Origin: Methanothrix sp.
GTDB taxonomy: Archaea > Halobacteriota > Methanosarcinia > Methanotrichales > Methanotrichaceae
Assembly: GCF_026419855.1 (NCBI RefSeq)
Contig: NZ_JAOAKP010000016.1
Coordinates: forward strand, 1 to 35,456
Length of the DNA: 35,456 nt
Direction: 5' to 3'
Shown here in pieces: positions 16,640 to 26,274 of the stretch. The notes below the pieces were generated by a model. That model was not told the DNA's origin and did not search any database. It saw only the letters and a list, made by a program, of their open reading frames with translations. The position numbers and the translations under genes are program-made. Numbering within the stretch: position 1 is the stretch's first letter; each line of letters starts with the position of its first letter.

Positions 16640-19600
16640 GTGCCAAAGCGCCCAGAGATCAAGAAGGTGCTGCTGATAGGATCCGGCCCGATCCAGATTG
16701 GGCAGGCAGCGGAGTTCGACTTCTCCGGATCGCAGGCATGCAAATCCCTCCGCGAGGAGGGCGTGGAGGTCGTTCTGGTGAACTCAAACCCCGCAACGAT
16801 AATGACCGATCCGGATATGGCGGACAAGGTCTACATCGAGCCCCTGGTGCCGGAGATTGTTGCGAAGATCATAGAGAAGGAGCGCCCTGATGGCATAATA
16901 GCAGGAATAGGCGGACAGACCGGCCTGAACATAACAAGCGAGCTCGCGGAGATGGGCGTTCTGGAGAGATACGGTGTCGAGGTGCTCGGCACGAAGGTGA
17001 GATCGATCCAGGAGGCCGAGGACAGGGATCTCTTCAAGAAGGCGATGGAGCGCATCGGAGAGCCTGTGCCGAGGAGCGTTGCGGTCACAAGCCTCGAGGA
17101 GGCGGAGGAGGCTATGAAGGAGCTCGGGCTTCCTTTGATTGTCAGGCCTGCGTACACCCTTGGGGGCAGCGGCGGAGGGATCGCGAGGACGCGTGAGGAC
17201 CTCATGCGGATATGCGAGATGGGCTTGAAGAGGTCCCGCATACATCAGGTGCTCCTCGAGGAGAGCGTTATAGGCTGGACAGAGGTGGAGTATGAGGTGA
17301 TGAGGGACTCGAACAACACCTGCATCACCATCTGCAACATGGAGAACATGGATCCAATGGGGATTCACACCGGAGAGTCGATAGTCGTCACCCCAATCCA
17401 GACGCTCTCGGATCATGAGATACAGATGCTGAGATCTGCTGCGATAAACATCATAAGGGCTCTGGGGATCGAAGGAGGGTGCAACATACAGTTTGCGGTC
17501 AGAAACGGTGAGTACAGGGTCATCGAGGTCAATCCCCGCGTATCCAGATCCTCAGCACTTGCATCAAAGGCCACAGGCTATCCGATAGCTCGTGTCACTG
17601 CCAAGATAGCCATAGGCCTCACGCTCGACGAGATCAGAAACGATGTGACGAAAGAGACGCCAGCGTCATTTGAGCCAACTGTCGATTATGTTGTCATAAA
17701 GATCCCGCGGTGGCCGTTCGATAAGTTCGTCAAAGCCGACAGAACGCTCACAACATCGATGAAGTCCACGGGAGAGGTGATGGCCATAGGCAGGAGTTAT
17801 GAGGAGGCGCTCATGAAGGCCATCAGGTCTCTTGACATAGATATAGATCTGGGATACAACGGCAAGTACACCCCGTGGACGGATGACGATGTCAGAGAGC
17901 TTCTCAGGACGCCGACGGATGAGAGGCTCTTTGCGATATACCAGGCTCTCAGACGTGGTTTCTCTGTGGACGAGATCTCGCAGCTGAGCATGATCGACCC
18001 GTACTTCATCGAGAGGATTCAGAACATAATCCGGATGGAGGACGAGCTTAAAGAGGGTCTCACGCCGGACAGGCTCAGGCGCGCAAAGAAGATGGGGTTC
18101 CTGGATAGCAGGATAGCAGAGCTTGTGGGTATGAGCAGGGAGGAGGTCACAGACTACAGGCTGTCTTTGGGGATCATACCCACGTACAAGATGGTGGACA
18201 CGTGCGCAGCGGAGTTTGCGGCCTCGACTCCATACTACTACTCGACATACGATGAGGAGTGCGAGCTGAATCCATCTGACGGTAAAAAGGTCCTGATCCT
18301 GGGCTCAGGTCCGATAAGGATCGGCCAGGGCATAGAGTTCGATTACTGCACAGTCCATGCGGTCACAGCCCTCCGGGAGATGGGAATTGAGGCGCACATA
18401 ATCAACAACAACCCCGAGACCGTCTCCACAGATTATGACACCTCTGACAAACTCTTCTTCGAGCCCGTCACTCTCGAGGATGTGATGAACGTAATCGAGA
18501 AGGAGAACTACTGGGGAGTGATGGTGCAGTTCGGCGGCCAGACTGCTGTGAACCTTGCGGTCCCTCTCGAGAAGGAGCTGAAGCGGCGCGGTCTTAAGAC
18601 CGTGATCCTGGGCACATCTCCGGACAGCATAGATATCGCGGAGGACAGGGAGCGCTTCAACAAGCTCCTGAACACGCTTGGAATACCTCAGCCAAGGGCT
18701 GGAATAGCCTACTCGCCTGAGGAGGCGAAGAGGGTCGCCAAGGAGATCGGCTATCCTGTTCTGGTAAGGCCAAGCTATGTCCTCGGCGGCAGGGCGATGG
18801 AGATCGTCTACGACGAGTCCGGGCTGGAGCTCTACATGCGTGAGGCCGTGCGCGTCTCTCATGAGCATCCTGTGCTCATAGACGACTTCCTCCAGAACGC
18901 TGTCGAGATAGATGTCGACGCGGTATGCGACGGTCGTGATGTTTTAATCGGGGCCATCATGGAGCACATAGAGGAGGCGGGGATACACTCAGGCGACAGC
19001 GCATGCATGATCCCGCCGCAGACGCTTCCAGAGGAGGTCATCGCGACGGTGAAGGATTACGTCAGGCGCATAGCTCTGGCGCTCGATGTCAGGGGGATAA
19101 TCAACATCCAGATGGCCTACAAGGATGGTGTCGTTTACGTCCTCGAGGCGAACCCAAGGTCCTCCAGGACGATACCGTTCGTTTCAAAGGCTGTGGGGCT
19201 GCCACTGGCGAAGATCGCTGCAAAGGTGATGGCAGGAATGACTCTGAGAGAGATGAACCTCAACGTTGAGCCTGAGATACCGTATGTCGCTGTCAAGGAG
19301 GTGCTCCTGCCGTTCGACAAGCTCCCCGGCGCAGACGTTCTCCTCGGCCCTGAGATGAGGTCCACAGGAGAGGTCATGGGGATCGACTACAACATGGGCC
19401 TCTCGTTCTTCAAGGCGGAGATGAGCGCTGAGAACAGCCTGCCGCTCGAGGGAATTGTATTCATCTCTGTGAGGGACGAGGACAAGGCGGAGATGGCAGA
19501 GGTGGCCAGAAGGCTTGCCAATGCAGGTCTTAAGATAATAGCGACCGAGGGAACATCCGAGTATCTGAGAAGGGCTGGTGTGCCTGCAGAGCGCGTAAGG

Positions 19601-19864
19601 AAAATCTACAACGGCAGCCCGAACGTTCTGGATTACATCAGGCGGGGCGAGGTGAAGCTGATAATAAACACGCCCACCACAAAGCAGTCCGTGAAGGACG
19701 GCTTCCAGATACGCAGGAGTGCGGTCGACTACCATGTGCCGTACATAACAACCGTTCAGGCTGCCAAGGCTGCAGCCGAGGCGATCGAGAAGGCTCTGAA
19801 GGGAGAGCTGACGATAAAGGCGCTCGACGAGTATCACAGAGAGGTGCGCTACAGGGCGCTGTGA
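16640..19864 (+). CDS. carB: Carbamoyl-phosphate synthase large subunit
   Basis: The 1074-residue protein has full family length. Two homologous ATP-grasp halves (about 1-400 and 550-930) each open with a GSGPI(Q/R)IGQ motif ([30 protein letters not shown]). An oligomerisation domain lies between them, and an allosteric MGS-like domain (about 935-1074; [26 protein letters not shown]) closes the chain. It makes carbamoyl phosphate from bicarbonate, 2 ATP and CarA-derived ammonia. GTG 16640 is preferred because it yields the usual [12 protein letters not shown] start one base after the carA stop, with gggggtga upstream; GTG 16631 would add three residues. argF, a user of carbamoyl phosphate, lies 14 kb away. 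Confidence 0.96.
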   Translation: MPKRPEIKKVLLIGSGPIQIGQAAEFDFSGSQACKSLREEGVEVVLVNSNPATIMTDPDMADKVYIEPLVPEIVAKIIEKERPDGIIAGIGGQTGLNITSELAEMGVLERYGVEVLGTKVRSIQEAEDRDLFKKAMERIGEPVPRSVAVTSLEEAEEAMKELGLPLIVRPAYTLGGSGGGIARTREDLMRICEMGLKRSRIHQVLLEESVIGWTEVEYEVMRDSNNTCITICNMENMDPMGIHTGESIVVTPIQTLSDHEIQMLRSAAINIIRALGIEGGCNIQFAVRNGEYRVIEVNPRVSRSSALASKATGYPIARVTAKIAIGLTLDEIRNDVTKETPASFEPTVDYVVIKIPRWPFDKFVKADRTLTTSMKSTGEVMAIGRSYEEALMKAIRSLDIDIDLGYNGKYTPWTDDDVRELLRTPTDERLFAIYQALRRGFSVDEISQLSMIDPYFIERIQNIIRMEDELKEGLTPDRLRRAKKMGFLDSRIAELVGMSREEVTDYRLSLGIIPTYKMVDTCAAEFAASTPYYYSTYDEECELNPSDGKKVLILGSGPIRIGQGIEFDYCTVHAVTALREMGIEAHIINNNPETVSTDYDTSDKLFFEPVTLEDVMNVIEKENYWGVMVQFGGQTAVNLAVPLEKELKRRGLKTVILGTSPDSIDIAEDRERFNKLLNTLGIPQPRAGIAYSPEEAKRVAKEIGYPVLVRPSYVLGGRAMEIVYDESGLELYMREAVRVSHEHPVLIDDFLQNAVEIDVDAVCDGRDVLIGAIMEHIEEAGIHSGDSACMIPPQTLPEEVIATVKDYVRRIALALDVRGIINIQMAYKDGVVYVLEANPRSSRTIPFVSKAVGLPLAKIAAKVMAGMTLREMNLNVEPEIPYVAVKEVLLPFDKLPGADVLLGPEMRSTGEVMGIDYNMGLSFFKAEMSAENSLPLEGIVFISVRDEDKAEMAEVARRLANAGLKIIATEGTSEYLRRAGVPAERVRKIYNGSPNVLDYIRRGEVKLIINTPTTKQSVKDGFQIRRSAVDYHVPYITTVQAAKAAAEAIEKALKGELTIKALDEYHREVRYRAL

Positions 19865-19914
19865 TCCTGCAGCGTCACCCTTTACCAGCTCCTGTGCTCC
19901 CAGGGGCATAAGCC

Positions 19915-19941
19915 AGGATGTTGGCATCCTGCACTGTTTTT
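19915..19941 (+). terminator. Terminator hairpin after carB
   Basis: A six-bp perfect stem (aggatg 19915-19920, catcct 19925-19930) with loop ttgg is followed by gcactgttttt, ending in five T. It lies about 50 bases after the carB stop. Confidence 0.6.
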
Positions 19942-19985
19942 GGACGACGCTGTCATCAGGGGATTCGGAGCGGCTTCAGGGTCAA

Positions 19986-19995
19986 GATTTATCTA
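19986..19995 (+). promoter_or_regulatory. TATA box of the leuC/hacA-like gene
   Basis: The sequence gatttatcta is centred about 28 bases before the ATG at 20019. This supports a leaderless start there rather than at the ATG at 19998. Confidence 0.55.
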
Positions 19996-20018
19996 TCATG
20001 GGCGTGATGGGCCTGAGC

Positions 20019-21269
20019 ATGGCTGGTCAAACCCTCTCTGAAAAGATATTCTCAAGGGCCGCGAACAGGGAGGCCAGGGCTGGCGAGTTCGTCATGGCCT
20101 CGATAGATCGCGCGATGATACATGACATAACCGGGCCACTTGCTGTCAGGGGCTTCTACGAGATAGCAGGCAGGGGGGCCAGGGTCTGGGACCCCTCCAG
20201 GATCGTTATACTCTTCGATCATCAGGTGCCTGCAGACAGCATAAAGGCGGCCGAGAATCATCAGATGCTGAGAGCATTTGCAAAGGAGCAGGGCATCATA
20301 AACTACGATGTATTCAGCGGAATCTGCCATCAGGTCATGCCTGAGAACGGCCATGTGCTTCCAGGGCAACTGATAGTTGGCACCGACTCCCACACCTGCA
20401 CCTACGGCGCGCTGGGCGCATTCGCGACCGGCATCGGCTCGACAGACATGGCCAGCGTATTCGCCACAGGAAAGCTCTGGTTCATGGTTCCTCATACTCT
20501 ACGGCTTGTGATAGACGGGCGCCTGCCGAGGAGAGTCACATCAAAGGATGTGATCCTCAGGATCATCGGGGACATCGGCGCGGATGGCGCGAACTACCTC
20601 GCATGCGAGTTTGCCGGATCCGCGGTCGAGAGAATGAGCGTTGCAGAGCGGATGACCATGACCAACATGTCGATAGAGATGGGCGCGAAGGCGGGACTCG
20701 TGGAGCCTGACAGGGTAACCATGGCATACCTCAAGGAATGGGTCACAGAGGACCCGATCAGGGGCGATGAGGACGCGATCTTCACGGAGAGGCACTGGAA
20801 CGTTAGCGATCTCGAGCCACAGGTGGCCATGCCCCATCGCGTTGATAATGTTGTTCCCGTAAGCAGGCTTTCTCATGTGAAGATCGATCAGGTATTCCTC
20901 GGATCGTGCACGAATGGTCGGTTCGAGGACCTGAAGCTCGCCGCAGAGGTTATGGGCGATGAGCCGGTCGCACGGGGCGTCAGGATGATCGTCATCCCCG
21001 CGAGCAGGAAGGAGTACATGCGGGCGCTCAGAGCGGGGCTCATAGAGAGGTTTATGGAGGCGGGTGCGATCGTCGAATCCCCCTGCTGCGGTCCGTGCAT
21101 GGGTGGAAGTTTCGGGCTGATCGGGCCTGGAGAGGTCTCACTCTCAACATCCAACAGAAACTTCGTCGGAAGGCAGGGGAGCCCGCAGGGCGAGGTATAC
21201 CTCTGCTCACCCGCGGTCGCAGGGGCTAGCGCCATAACAGGAGAGATCACGGATCCGAGGGAGATCTGA
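20019..21269 (+). CDS. leuC: 3-isopropylmalate dehydratase / homoaconitase large subunit
   Basis: This 416-residue aconitase-superfamily large subunit has the three cluster-binding cysteines in LGSCTNGR and CCGPCMGG, plus the active-site segments [33 protein letters not shown] and [25 protein letters not shown]. It isomerises a 2-hydroxy to a 3-hydroxy acid in leucine biosynthesis, or in the homoaconitate step of coenzyme B biosynthesis in methanogens. Substrate choice is set largely by the small subunit, which is not in the window, so the two roles cannot be separated here. ATG 20019 ([13 protein letters not shown]) agrees with the family N-terminus and with the TATA box; ATG 19998 would add seven residues. 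Confidence 0.88.
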   Translation: MAGQTLSEKIFSRAANREARAGEFVMASIDRAMIHDITGPLAVRGFYEIAGRGARVWDPSRIVILFDHQVPADSIKAAENHQMLRAFAKEQGIINYDVFSGICHQVMPENGHVLPGQLIVGTDSHTCTYGALGAFATGIGSTDMASVFATGKLWFMVPHTLRLVIDGRLPRRVTSKDVILRIIGDIGADGANYLACEFAGSAVERMSVAERMTMTNMSIEMGAKAGLVEPDRVTMAYLKEWVTEDPIRGDEDAIFTERHWNVSDLEPQVAMPHRVDNVVPVSRLSHVKIDQVFLGSCTNGRFEDLKLAAEVMGDEPVARGVRMIVIPASRKEYMRALRAGLIERFMEAGAIVESPCCGPCMGGSFGLIGPGEVSLSTSNRNFVGRQGSPQGEVYLCSPAVAGASAITGEITDPREI

Positions 21270-21352
21270 TAGCGGTTGAGATCAGCAAAAACCAGGCTGC
21301 AGTCTGCTCAGGGGCTGCAGATCTTTTCTGCAGCAAATCCATTTCTGGTGCG

Positions 21353-22156
21353 ATGAAGGTTGCACTGAAGATCGCATATCTCGGAGATCGTTTCTATGGA
21401 TTCCAGAGGCAGCCTGGGCTCCGCACAGTTGAATCTGTAATAAGAGATGCTCTCCTGCGGATAGGGGTTGCAAATGGAGACTTCTGCTATGCGGGAAGGA
21501 CAGACAGGGGCGTCAGCGCGCTTGGCCAGGTCATAGACTTCTGGATTGACGAGGAGAGAGAGCATCTCTCATATCCCAGAGTGATCAACAGTTTCCTGCC
21601 ATCAGATGTATGGGCATGGGCTAGGGCTGTAGCTCCGGTCGGGTTCAGCGCCAGGTGGAGCGCCTTGTGGAGGGAGTACAGGTACTTCCTCTTCTCTCCG
21701 GATCTGGATCTGAGCTCAGTGAGAGAGGCTGCGGGGCATCTTGTTGGCACCCATGACTTTAGGAATTTCTCAACGTCGAAGGTTGACACGGTTCGCAGGG
21801 TTATGTCCATAGATGTGAACGAGCGCGGAGGGATCGTCGTATTCGATGTAAGAGCTGACGGGTTCCTCTGGAACATGGTCCGACGCATCGTCGGGGCCCT
21901 GGAGCTGATCGGCACCGGCGAGAAGCCTGTGGGGTGGATCCAGGAGCTTCTCGATCCATCTACCCCGCACGGCGCGCCCGCAGCAGCTCCGGAAGGGCTG
22001 GTGTTGATGGACGTCGGCTACAGCGATCTGGAGTGGGAGGAGGACCACTACACAAAGCAGCGTGTCTCAAGGATGCTCACAGGCGAGGCGAGAAGGAGAG
22101 CAGCCATGTACGGAGTCGTCCATGAGATGCTCGGGCGGATGAGGGGCAGCTCGTGA
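21353..22156 (+). CDS. truA: tRNA pseudouridine(38-40) synthase TruA
   Basis: This 267-residue protein has the TruA fold. It starts MKVALKIAYLGDRFYGFQRQ and carries the catalytic aspartate Asp51 in CYAGRTDRGVSALGQV. The second-half motifs REYRYFLFSP, GTHDFRNFS and FLWNMVRRIVGALELIG are all present. It converts uridine to pseudouridine in the anticodon arm of several tRNAs. Length is normal for archaea. It lies 83 bp after the leuC-like gene; the intervening DNA has repeated ctgcag motifs able to form a small hairpin (about 21295-21340), but no clear promoter. Confidence 0.94.
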   Translation: MKVALKIAYLGDRFYGFQRQPGLRTVESVIRDALLRIGVANGDFCYAGRTDRGVSALGQVIDFWIDEEREHLSYPRVINSFLPSDVWAWARAVAPVGFSARWSALWREYRYFLFSPDLDLSSVREAAGHLVGTHDFRNFSTSKVDTVRRVMSIDVNERGGIVVFDVRADGFLWNMVRRIVGALELIGTGEKPVGWIQELLDPSTPHGAPAAAPEGLVLMDVGYSDLEWEEDHYTKQRVSRMLTGEARRRAAMYGVVHEMLGRMRGSS

Positions 22157-22367
22157 CACTATAGCACAGCCGGAGAGTCGTCTGATAGTGCTCATGTGAT
22201 GAATTGAGGAACATGGCGGCTCGGTGAAACCAGCTGTTCTCTTGAACTGCCAGATGGATTGGTATGCATCTGATAGCCGCTGGACCAGAATCCAGCATCT
22301 CAGGCTTTATCAGACAGGCGGAAAGGTTAATACGTCAGCAGCCTTCATCGGGATGAGAGGTGTAGGA

Positions 22368-23546
22368 TTGTTTTTAGTAGGAGAGGCTCTTATCGGGAAG
22401 GAGCCCGAGGTAGCTCACATCGATCTGCTTATCGGGGATAAGAATGGTCCGGTGGGCATTGCGTTTGCGAATGGACTCACGCAGCTATCAGCCGGGCACA
22501 CCCCGCTTCTCTCTGTCATAAGACCGAACCTGCCGGCAAAGCCATCGACGCTGATAGTTCCAAAGGTCACTGTGAAGAACATGGAGCAGGCCGCTATCAT
22601 ATTTGGTCCAGCCCAGACAGCTGTGGCTAAGGCAGTGGCAGACTCGGTGGAGGAGGGTGTGATCCCAAAGGAGCGTGCTGAGGAGCTGGTGATCATAGTA
22701 TCCGTGTTCATCCATCCTGATGCTAAGGACTACGATGCGATCTACAGATACAACTACGGCGCGACGAAGCTCGCCATACAGAGGGCGATGGAGGGGTTCC
22801 CGGATGTCGATAAGGTTCTCTACGAGAAGGACCGATCTGTGCATCCTGTGATGGGCTACAGGGTCATGAGGCTCTGGGATCCGCCGTATCTGCAGATAGC
22901 GTTCGACATCGTCGATCTCGCGGAGGTGAGGCGTGTCCTCTCTGAGATCCCCGGAAGCGATCATGTGCTGATTGAGATCGGCACACCGCTGGTGAAGATG
23001 CACGGTGTTCAGGTCGTGAGGGAGGTGCGGAGAGCAAGGCCTGGATCGTTCGTCATACTCGATCTGAAGACCCTGGACACGGGGAACCTCGAGGTCAGGC
23101 TTGCTGCTGATGCATCTGCAGACGCAGTCGTTATCTCCGGACTGGCGCCCAGGAAAACCATAGAGCTTGCGATCAAGGAGGCTAAGAAGACCGGAATATA
23201 CTCCATAGTGGACATGCTAAACGTGAGCGATCCGGTTGAGGTTCTCAGGAGCCTTTCGGTGCTCCCTGATGTTGTTGAGCTACACAGAGCGATCGATATG
23301 GAGAACAGCGAGCATGCATGGCAGAGCATACCTGATATCAAATCTCTCGGAAAGAGGCTCCTGATTGCTGTTGCTGGCGGGATCAGGGTGGATAACGTCG
23401 CGGATGCGCTCAGGGCCGGTGCAGACATAATCGTGGTCGGCAGGGCGATAACGAGATCGAAGGATGTCAGAGATATGACGGAGCAGTTCCTGAGCCAGCT
23501 GAAGAAGAGCGAGATCGATCAGTACAGGATCATGACAGATTTCTGA
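22368..23546 (+). CDS. fae-hps: Bifunctional formaldehyde-activating enzyme / 3-hexulose-6-phosphate synthase
   Basis: The 392-residue fusion has an N-terminal Fae domain (about 1-165) with [21 protein letters not shown], where His17 matches the family catalytic histidine, then [16 protein letters not shown] and [24 protein letters not shown]-terminal Hps TIM-barrel domain (about 170-392) contains [23 protein letters not shown] and [10 protein letters not shown]. In methanogens the fusion links ribulose-5-phosphate formation from hexulose-6-phosphate to tetrahydromethanopterin-bound formaldehyde. The frame is open from 22224, but TTG 22368 gives the standard N-terminus and the usual fusion length, with gaggtgtagg (22356-22365) as ribosome-binding site. 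The stop overlaps the next gene (TGATG). Confidence 0.92.
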   Translation: MFLVGEALIGKEPEVAHIDLLIGDKNGPVGIAFANGLTQLSAGHTPLLSVIRPNLPAKPSTLIVPKVTVKNMEQAAIIFGPAQTAVAKAVADSVEEGVIPKERAEELVIIVSVFIHPDAKDYDAIYRYNYGATKLAIQRAMEGFPDVDKVLYEKDRSVHPVMGYRVMRLWDPPYLQIAFDIVDLAEVRRVLSEIPGSDHVLIEIGTPLVKMHGVQVVREVRRARPGSFVILDLKTLDTGNLEVRLAADASADAVVISGLAPRKTIELAIKEAKKTGIYSIVDMLNVSDPVEVLRSLSVLPDVVELHRAIDMENSEHAWQSIPDIKSLGKRLLIAVAGGIRVDNVADALRAGADIIVVGRAITRSKDVRDMTEQFLSQLKKSEIDQYRIMTDF

Positions 23547-24829
23547 TGCTGTTGCTCATACTATATCTTCTCATATCTCCAGCAATCTGTGACAGCGATA
23601 GCGTGTATATGGCCGATGAAGCGCTGCCTAGGGGGGCAGTTCTTCTCATCGTCGATGGGCTTGGGTCGAGCTACATCTACCCTGAGCACAGGCCGTACTC
23701 AGTGGATGGAAGACCTCTGGAGCAGGCGGTGCTGTTCAACATCAGCGATGGCGCCAGGGTTCTGGACATTCGTGCATCAGTCCCATCCACTGTTCCAGGG
23801 CACAGCACGATAGTCACAGGATGCTCGAGTGCGGATGATATCCTGGTGGGAATGGATAACGCCACGATATTCGATGCGGCTCGTCGCCGCGGGTACATCT
23901 GCCTTGCGCTGCTCCAGAGAGGTGACTTCATGAACATGCTCCTGGAGCAGGATGGTGTTCTCTACTTCGAGAACAACACCCTCTCCGGGGAGCCGACAAT
24001 GGGATCGAGAAGCGATCTGCCGGAGGATGCAAGGGAGATCCTGGAGGAGTGGATGCATGCCTACCGCTTTTACAGCTCAGGCCACTCAAGGTACAACCGG
24101 TGGGGGCTCGATGCAGCATCTGACATAGTGCGAAGACTGGACCGGCCGTTTCTGCTGATCGTGAACCTCGGCGGCATTGACTTTGCAGGTCATTACAGAG
24201 GGTTCGATGAGTACATCAGGACGGTGAGGGCCCTGGATGTGGGGCTTGGAGAGCTGGTTAGCGCCTGCATGGAGAGAGACGTGTTGCTCATCGTCACCGC
24301 GGATCACGGCATGTCCTTCAGAGGGTCCCGCGGAGGGCATGCCGGGGAGAACTACTCTGACCGTCTGGAGAGCCTGAGGATACCCCTGATAGCAATCGGC
24401 CCAGGCGTGGATGACGTGATCCTGGGCGGCAGGTGGTCTCAGGCTGATATTGCTCCAACGCTTCTGGCGCTGCTCGGTATTCAGGGAGATCTCGCGATGA
24501 GCGATGGGAGGAGCCTGCCCATAAGAAGGACATACAGCCTGCAGGTGGAGCTCCCGCGGCCGGGCAGCGTGGAGGTTTGCAGAAACGGCTCGGTTATCGC
24601 AGCAGAGAGCGGATCCTCAAGCTATATCTTCCGGGGACTGGAGCTGGGAGTTTACGATCTGTATCTCAATGGCCATCTGAGATCCATCGTGCTCTCCGGT
24701 GACACCACTGTGGACCTGCGCGAGTCCAGCTCAGGGGTTTTTCCAAGATGGCTCTTGGGGTCCATACTAATACTGGCCATAAACGTTTGCGGGATCGTTG
24801 TGATCGTGAGGCTGATCAGAGGATGGTGA
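23546..24829 (+). CDS. Membrane-anchored alkaline-phosphatase-superfamily phosphodiesterase
   Basis: This 427-residue protein has a signal peptide ([15 protein letters not shown]), an extracytoplasmic metallo-hydrolase domain and a C-terminal membrane helix (about 402-423) with a short basic tail. The alkaline-phosphatase-superfamily metal ligands are visible: Asp37 (LIVDGLGS), Asp212/His216 (IDFAGH), Asp253/His254 (TADHGM) and His265 (GGHAGEN). The probable nucleophile is Thr82 in PSTVPGHSTIVTG, matching nucleotide pyrophosphatase/phosphodiesterases. Residues about 330-395 form a beta-rich domain. It is therefore probably an active surface phosphodiesterase or phosphatase of unknown substrate. 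Its ATG overlaps the stop of fae-hps, so the two are translationally coupled despite unrelated roles. Confidence 0.8.
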   Translation: MLLLILYLLISPAICDSDSVYMADEALPRGAVLLIVDGLGSSYIYPEHRPYSVDGRPLEQAVLFNISDGARVLDIRASVPSTVPGHSTIVTGCSSADDILVGMDNATIFDAARRRGYICLALLQRGDFMNMLLEQDGVLYFENNTLSGEPTMGSRSDLPEDAREILEEWMHAYRFYSSGHSRYNRWGLDAASDIVRRLDRPFLLIVNLGGIDFAGHYRGFDEYIRTVRALDVGLGELVSACMERDVLLIVTADHGMSFRGSRGGHAGENYSDRLESLRIPLIAIGPGVDDVILGGRWSQADIAPTLLALLGIQGDLAMSDGRSLPIRRTYSLQVELPRPGSVEVCRNGSVIAAESGSSSYIFRGLELGVYDLYLNGHLRSIVLSGDTTVDLRESSSGVFPRWLLGSILILAINVCGIVVIVRLIRGW

Positions 24830-24833
24830 GTAG

Positions 24834-24880
24834 AAGGGCGCTAACTTCTGCCTTCAGGCCGGAGAGGAGGGCACGAATGC
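24834..24880 (+). mobile_element. Possible IS200/IS605 right-end remnant (solo scar)
   Basis: The stretch starting agggcgctaacttctgcc continues into the 17-mer shared exactly with 4278-4294. It can form an imperfect stem of about 8 bp (cttctgcc / ggccggag) with a ttca loop. A related, more degenerate copy lies at 26118-26146. No transposase or tnpB coding sequence is left in this 120-bp gap. Confidence 0.4.
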
Positions 24881-24949
24881 ATTGACGCTTGAGCCAGCAA
24901 ATCCAGCCTGCCTGCTGGGGCTTCTGCCATCCCAGCGCCCTGGAGGGGT

Positions 24950-26107
24950 ATGACTGAATACAGGAGAATCGCGGAGCTCCTGAGCTCCGGGAGCAGAGAC
25001 AGAATCAGCGCCCTTGCATCTCTGCTTAGATCATTATCTAAAGATGAGATATGCCCAGCGGTGCGTCTCCTGACAGGGGGCATAAGGCCGAGCTGGAGCC
25101 CCGGGGAGTTCACCGGAAGGGATGTGATGAGGGGTGTGCTCTTCTCGATCTCCGACCGGCTCGAGGGCAGTGATCTGGGGGAGATGGCTGAGCATGCAAT
25201 CCGCCACAAGCGCCAGACTGGCATAGGCGAGTTCCCGCTCGACATACGCTATGTCCACAGCGTCCTCAACAGGGTCATGAAGTCGGAGGGGCGTGGATCT
25301 GAGGGGAGGCGCAGGTCCATGCTGACAGGTCTCCTCCTCGCATCAGAGCCGCTCGAGGGAAGGTGCATAGCGCTCACAGCGGCCGGGCTCAAATCCGGTA
25401 TCGGACCGAGAACGATCGCAGCAGCGATAGCGAAAGCATTTGGAGTGGACATCGAGAGGGTATGGGCAGCATACTCGAGGCTGCCGGAGATGGGGTTGGT
25501 GGCAGAAGCTGCATCCTCCGGTTCTCTGAATGGTATAAGGCTCACGCCCGGTATTCCTTTCGTCATGATGGAAATCCCTACGGTGGAGATCGCATCTGAG
25601 CATGGTTTCGTTACCAGATCGGATCACATCTGCTATGCGAGAAGAGGCATCAGGGTTCAGCTCCATGTATCCGGGGAGAGTTCCTGGCTCTTCACCACCA
25701 GGCGGAGGGATATCAGCCATCTTGTAAGCGGTCTCAAGACAGAGATGAGCGGATCTGCGATGCTCGAGGGAGAGATCCATGCGGAGGGTGGTCGCGGTCA
25801 GATCACCCGGCTGATCAACCGCAGAAGGAGCTCGAGGCGGTCATCGATCAGGCCCTCGATTGTCATCTGGGATGCGGTCTTTATCGATGGCAGTGAGATC
25901 ATCGATCTGGAATACTCGGAGAGGCTCCAAATGGCATCAGAGGTCGTGCGGAAGATGGACGGTGACTCTCTCGATGTCTCCGTTGTGGAATCCCTGGACC
26001 CTCCGAAGGCTCTCCAGAGCAATCTTTCATTCATGGTGCGCTCCGTATCTGCCCCATATCTTCTGGGTAGGAGGAGCAGGGTGGACATTCAGGTTGCGCC
26101 TCGTTGA
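24950..26107 (+). CDS. Degenerate ATP-dependent DNA-ligase-like protein lacking the catalytic lysine
   Basis: The 385-residue protein is colinear with the N-terminal and adenylation domains of archaeal ATP-dependent DNA ligases. Residues 1-190 resemble the ligase helical DNA-binding domain. At motif I, where KYDGxRVQ(I/L)H is expected, it has ARRGIRVQLH (230-239): the nucleophilic Lys is Ala230 and the Asp is Arg232. Motif III-like LEGEIHA (272-278), motif IV-like IWDAVFIDG (306-314) and motif V-like FMVRSVSAPYLLGRR (361-375, Lys replaced by Arg) remain, and the OB-fold domain is absent. It cannot self-adenylate by the known mechanism. The uninterrupted frame suggests a conserved non-catalytic role. 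ggaggggt lies just before the ATG. It ends 167 bp before the convergent presenilin-like gene. Confidence 0.72.
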   Translation: MTEYRRIAELLSSGSRDRISALASLLRSLSKDEICPAVRLLTGGIRPSWSPGEFTGRDVMRGVLFSISDRLEGSDLGEMAEHAIRHKRQTGIGEFPLDIRYVHSVLNRVMKSEGRGSEGRRRSMLTGLLLASEPLEGRCIALTAAGLKSGIGPRTIAAAIAKAFGVDIERVWAAYSRLPEMGLVAEAASSGSLNGIRLTPGIPFVMMEIPTVEIASEHGFVTRSDHICYARRGIRVQLHVSGESSWLFTTRRRDISHLVSGLKTEMSGSAMLEGEIHAEGGRGQITRLINRRRSSRRSSIRPSIVIWDAVFIDGSEIIDLEYSERLQMASEVVRKMDGDSLDVSVVESLDPPKALQSNLSFMVRSVSAPYLLGRRSRVDIQVAPR

Positions 26108-26117
26108 TAGAGATTAG

Positions 26118-26146
26118 CAGGGCGCGAACTTCGCTTTTCGGGCATG
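26118..26146 (+). mobile_element. Degenerate copy of the IS605-like scar
   Basis: The sequence cagggcgcgaacttcgcttt, followed by tcgggcatgag, matches the start of the scar at 24836 (agggcgc-n-aacttc) with gaps later. It lies in the 167-bp gap between the convergent ligase-like and presenilin-like genes. Support is weak. Confidence 0.25.
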
Positions 26147-26274
26147 AGGGAAACTCGCAGCATCAGACTTTTCCAGACGCTGAGCAGCAGGAGATCCCTT
26201 TGCTCCGATGAGCATCGGATCACATGGCAGCGTTCAGGGCCTGGGCTGAAACCGGAGAACCAGCTGCGGCTCGC

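Noticed and set aside
19184-19927. 247-codon minus-strand open frame at the end of carB
   Set aside because: Antisense shadow of an intact CarB C-terminus.
22224-22367. N-terminal extension of Fae-Hps
   Set aside because: The Fae family starts at [10 protein letters not shown], matching TTG 22368 with its own ribosome-binding site; the upstream residues have no counterpart.
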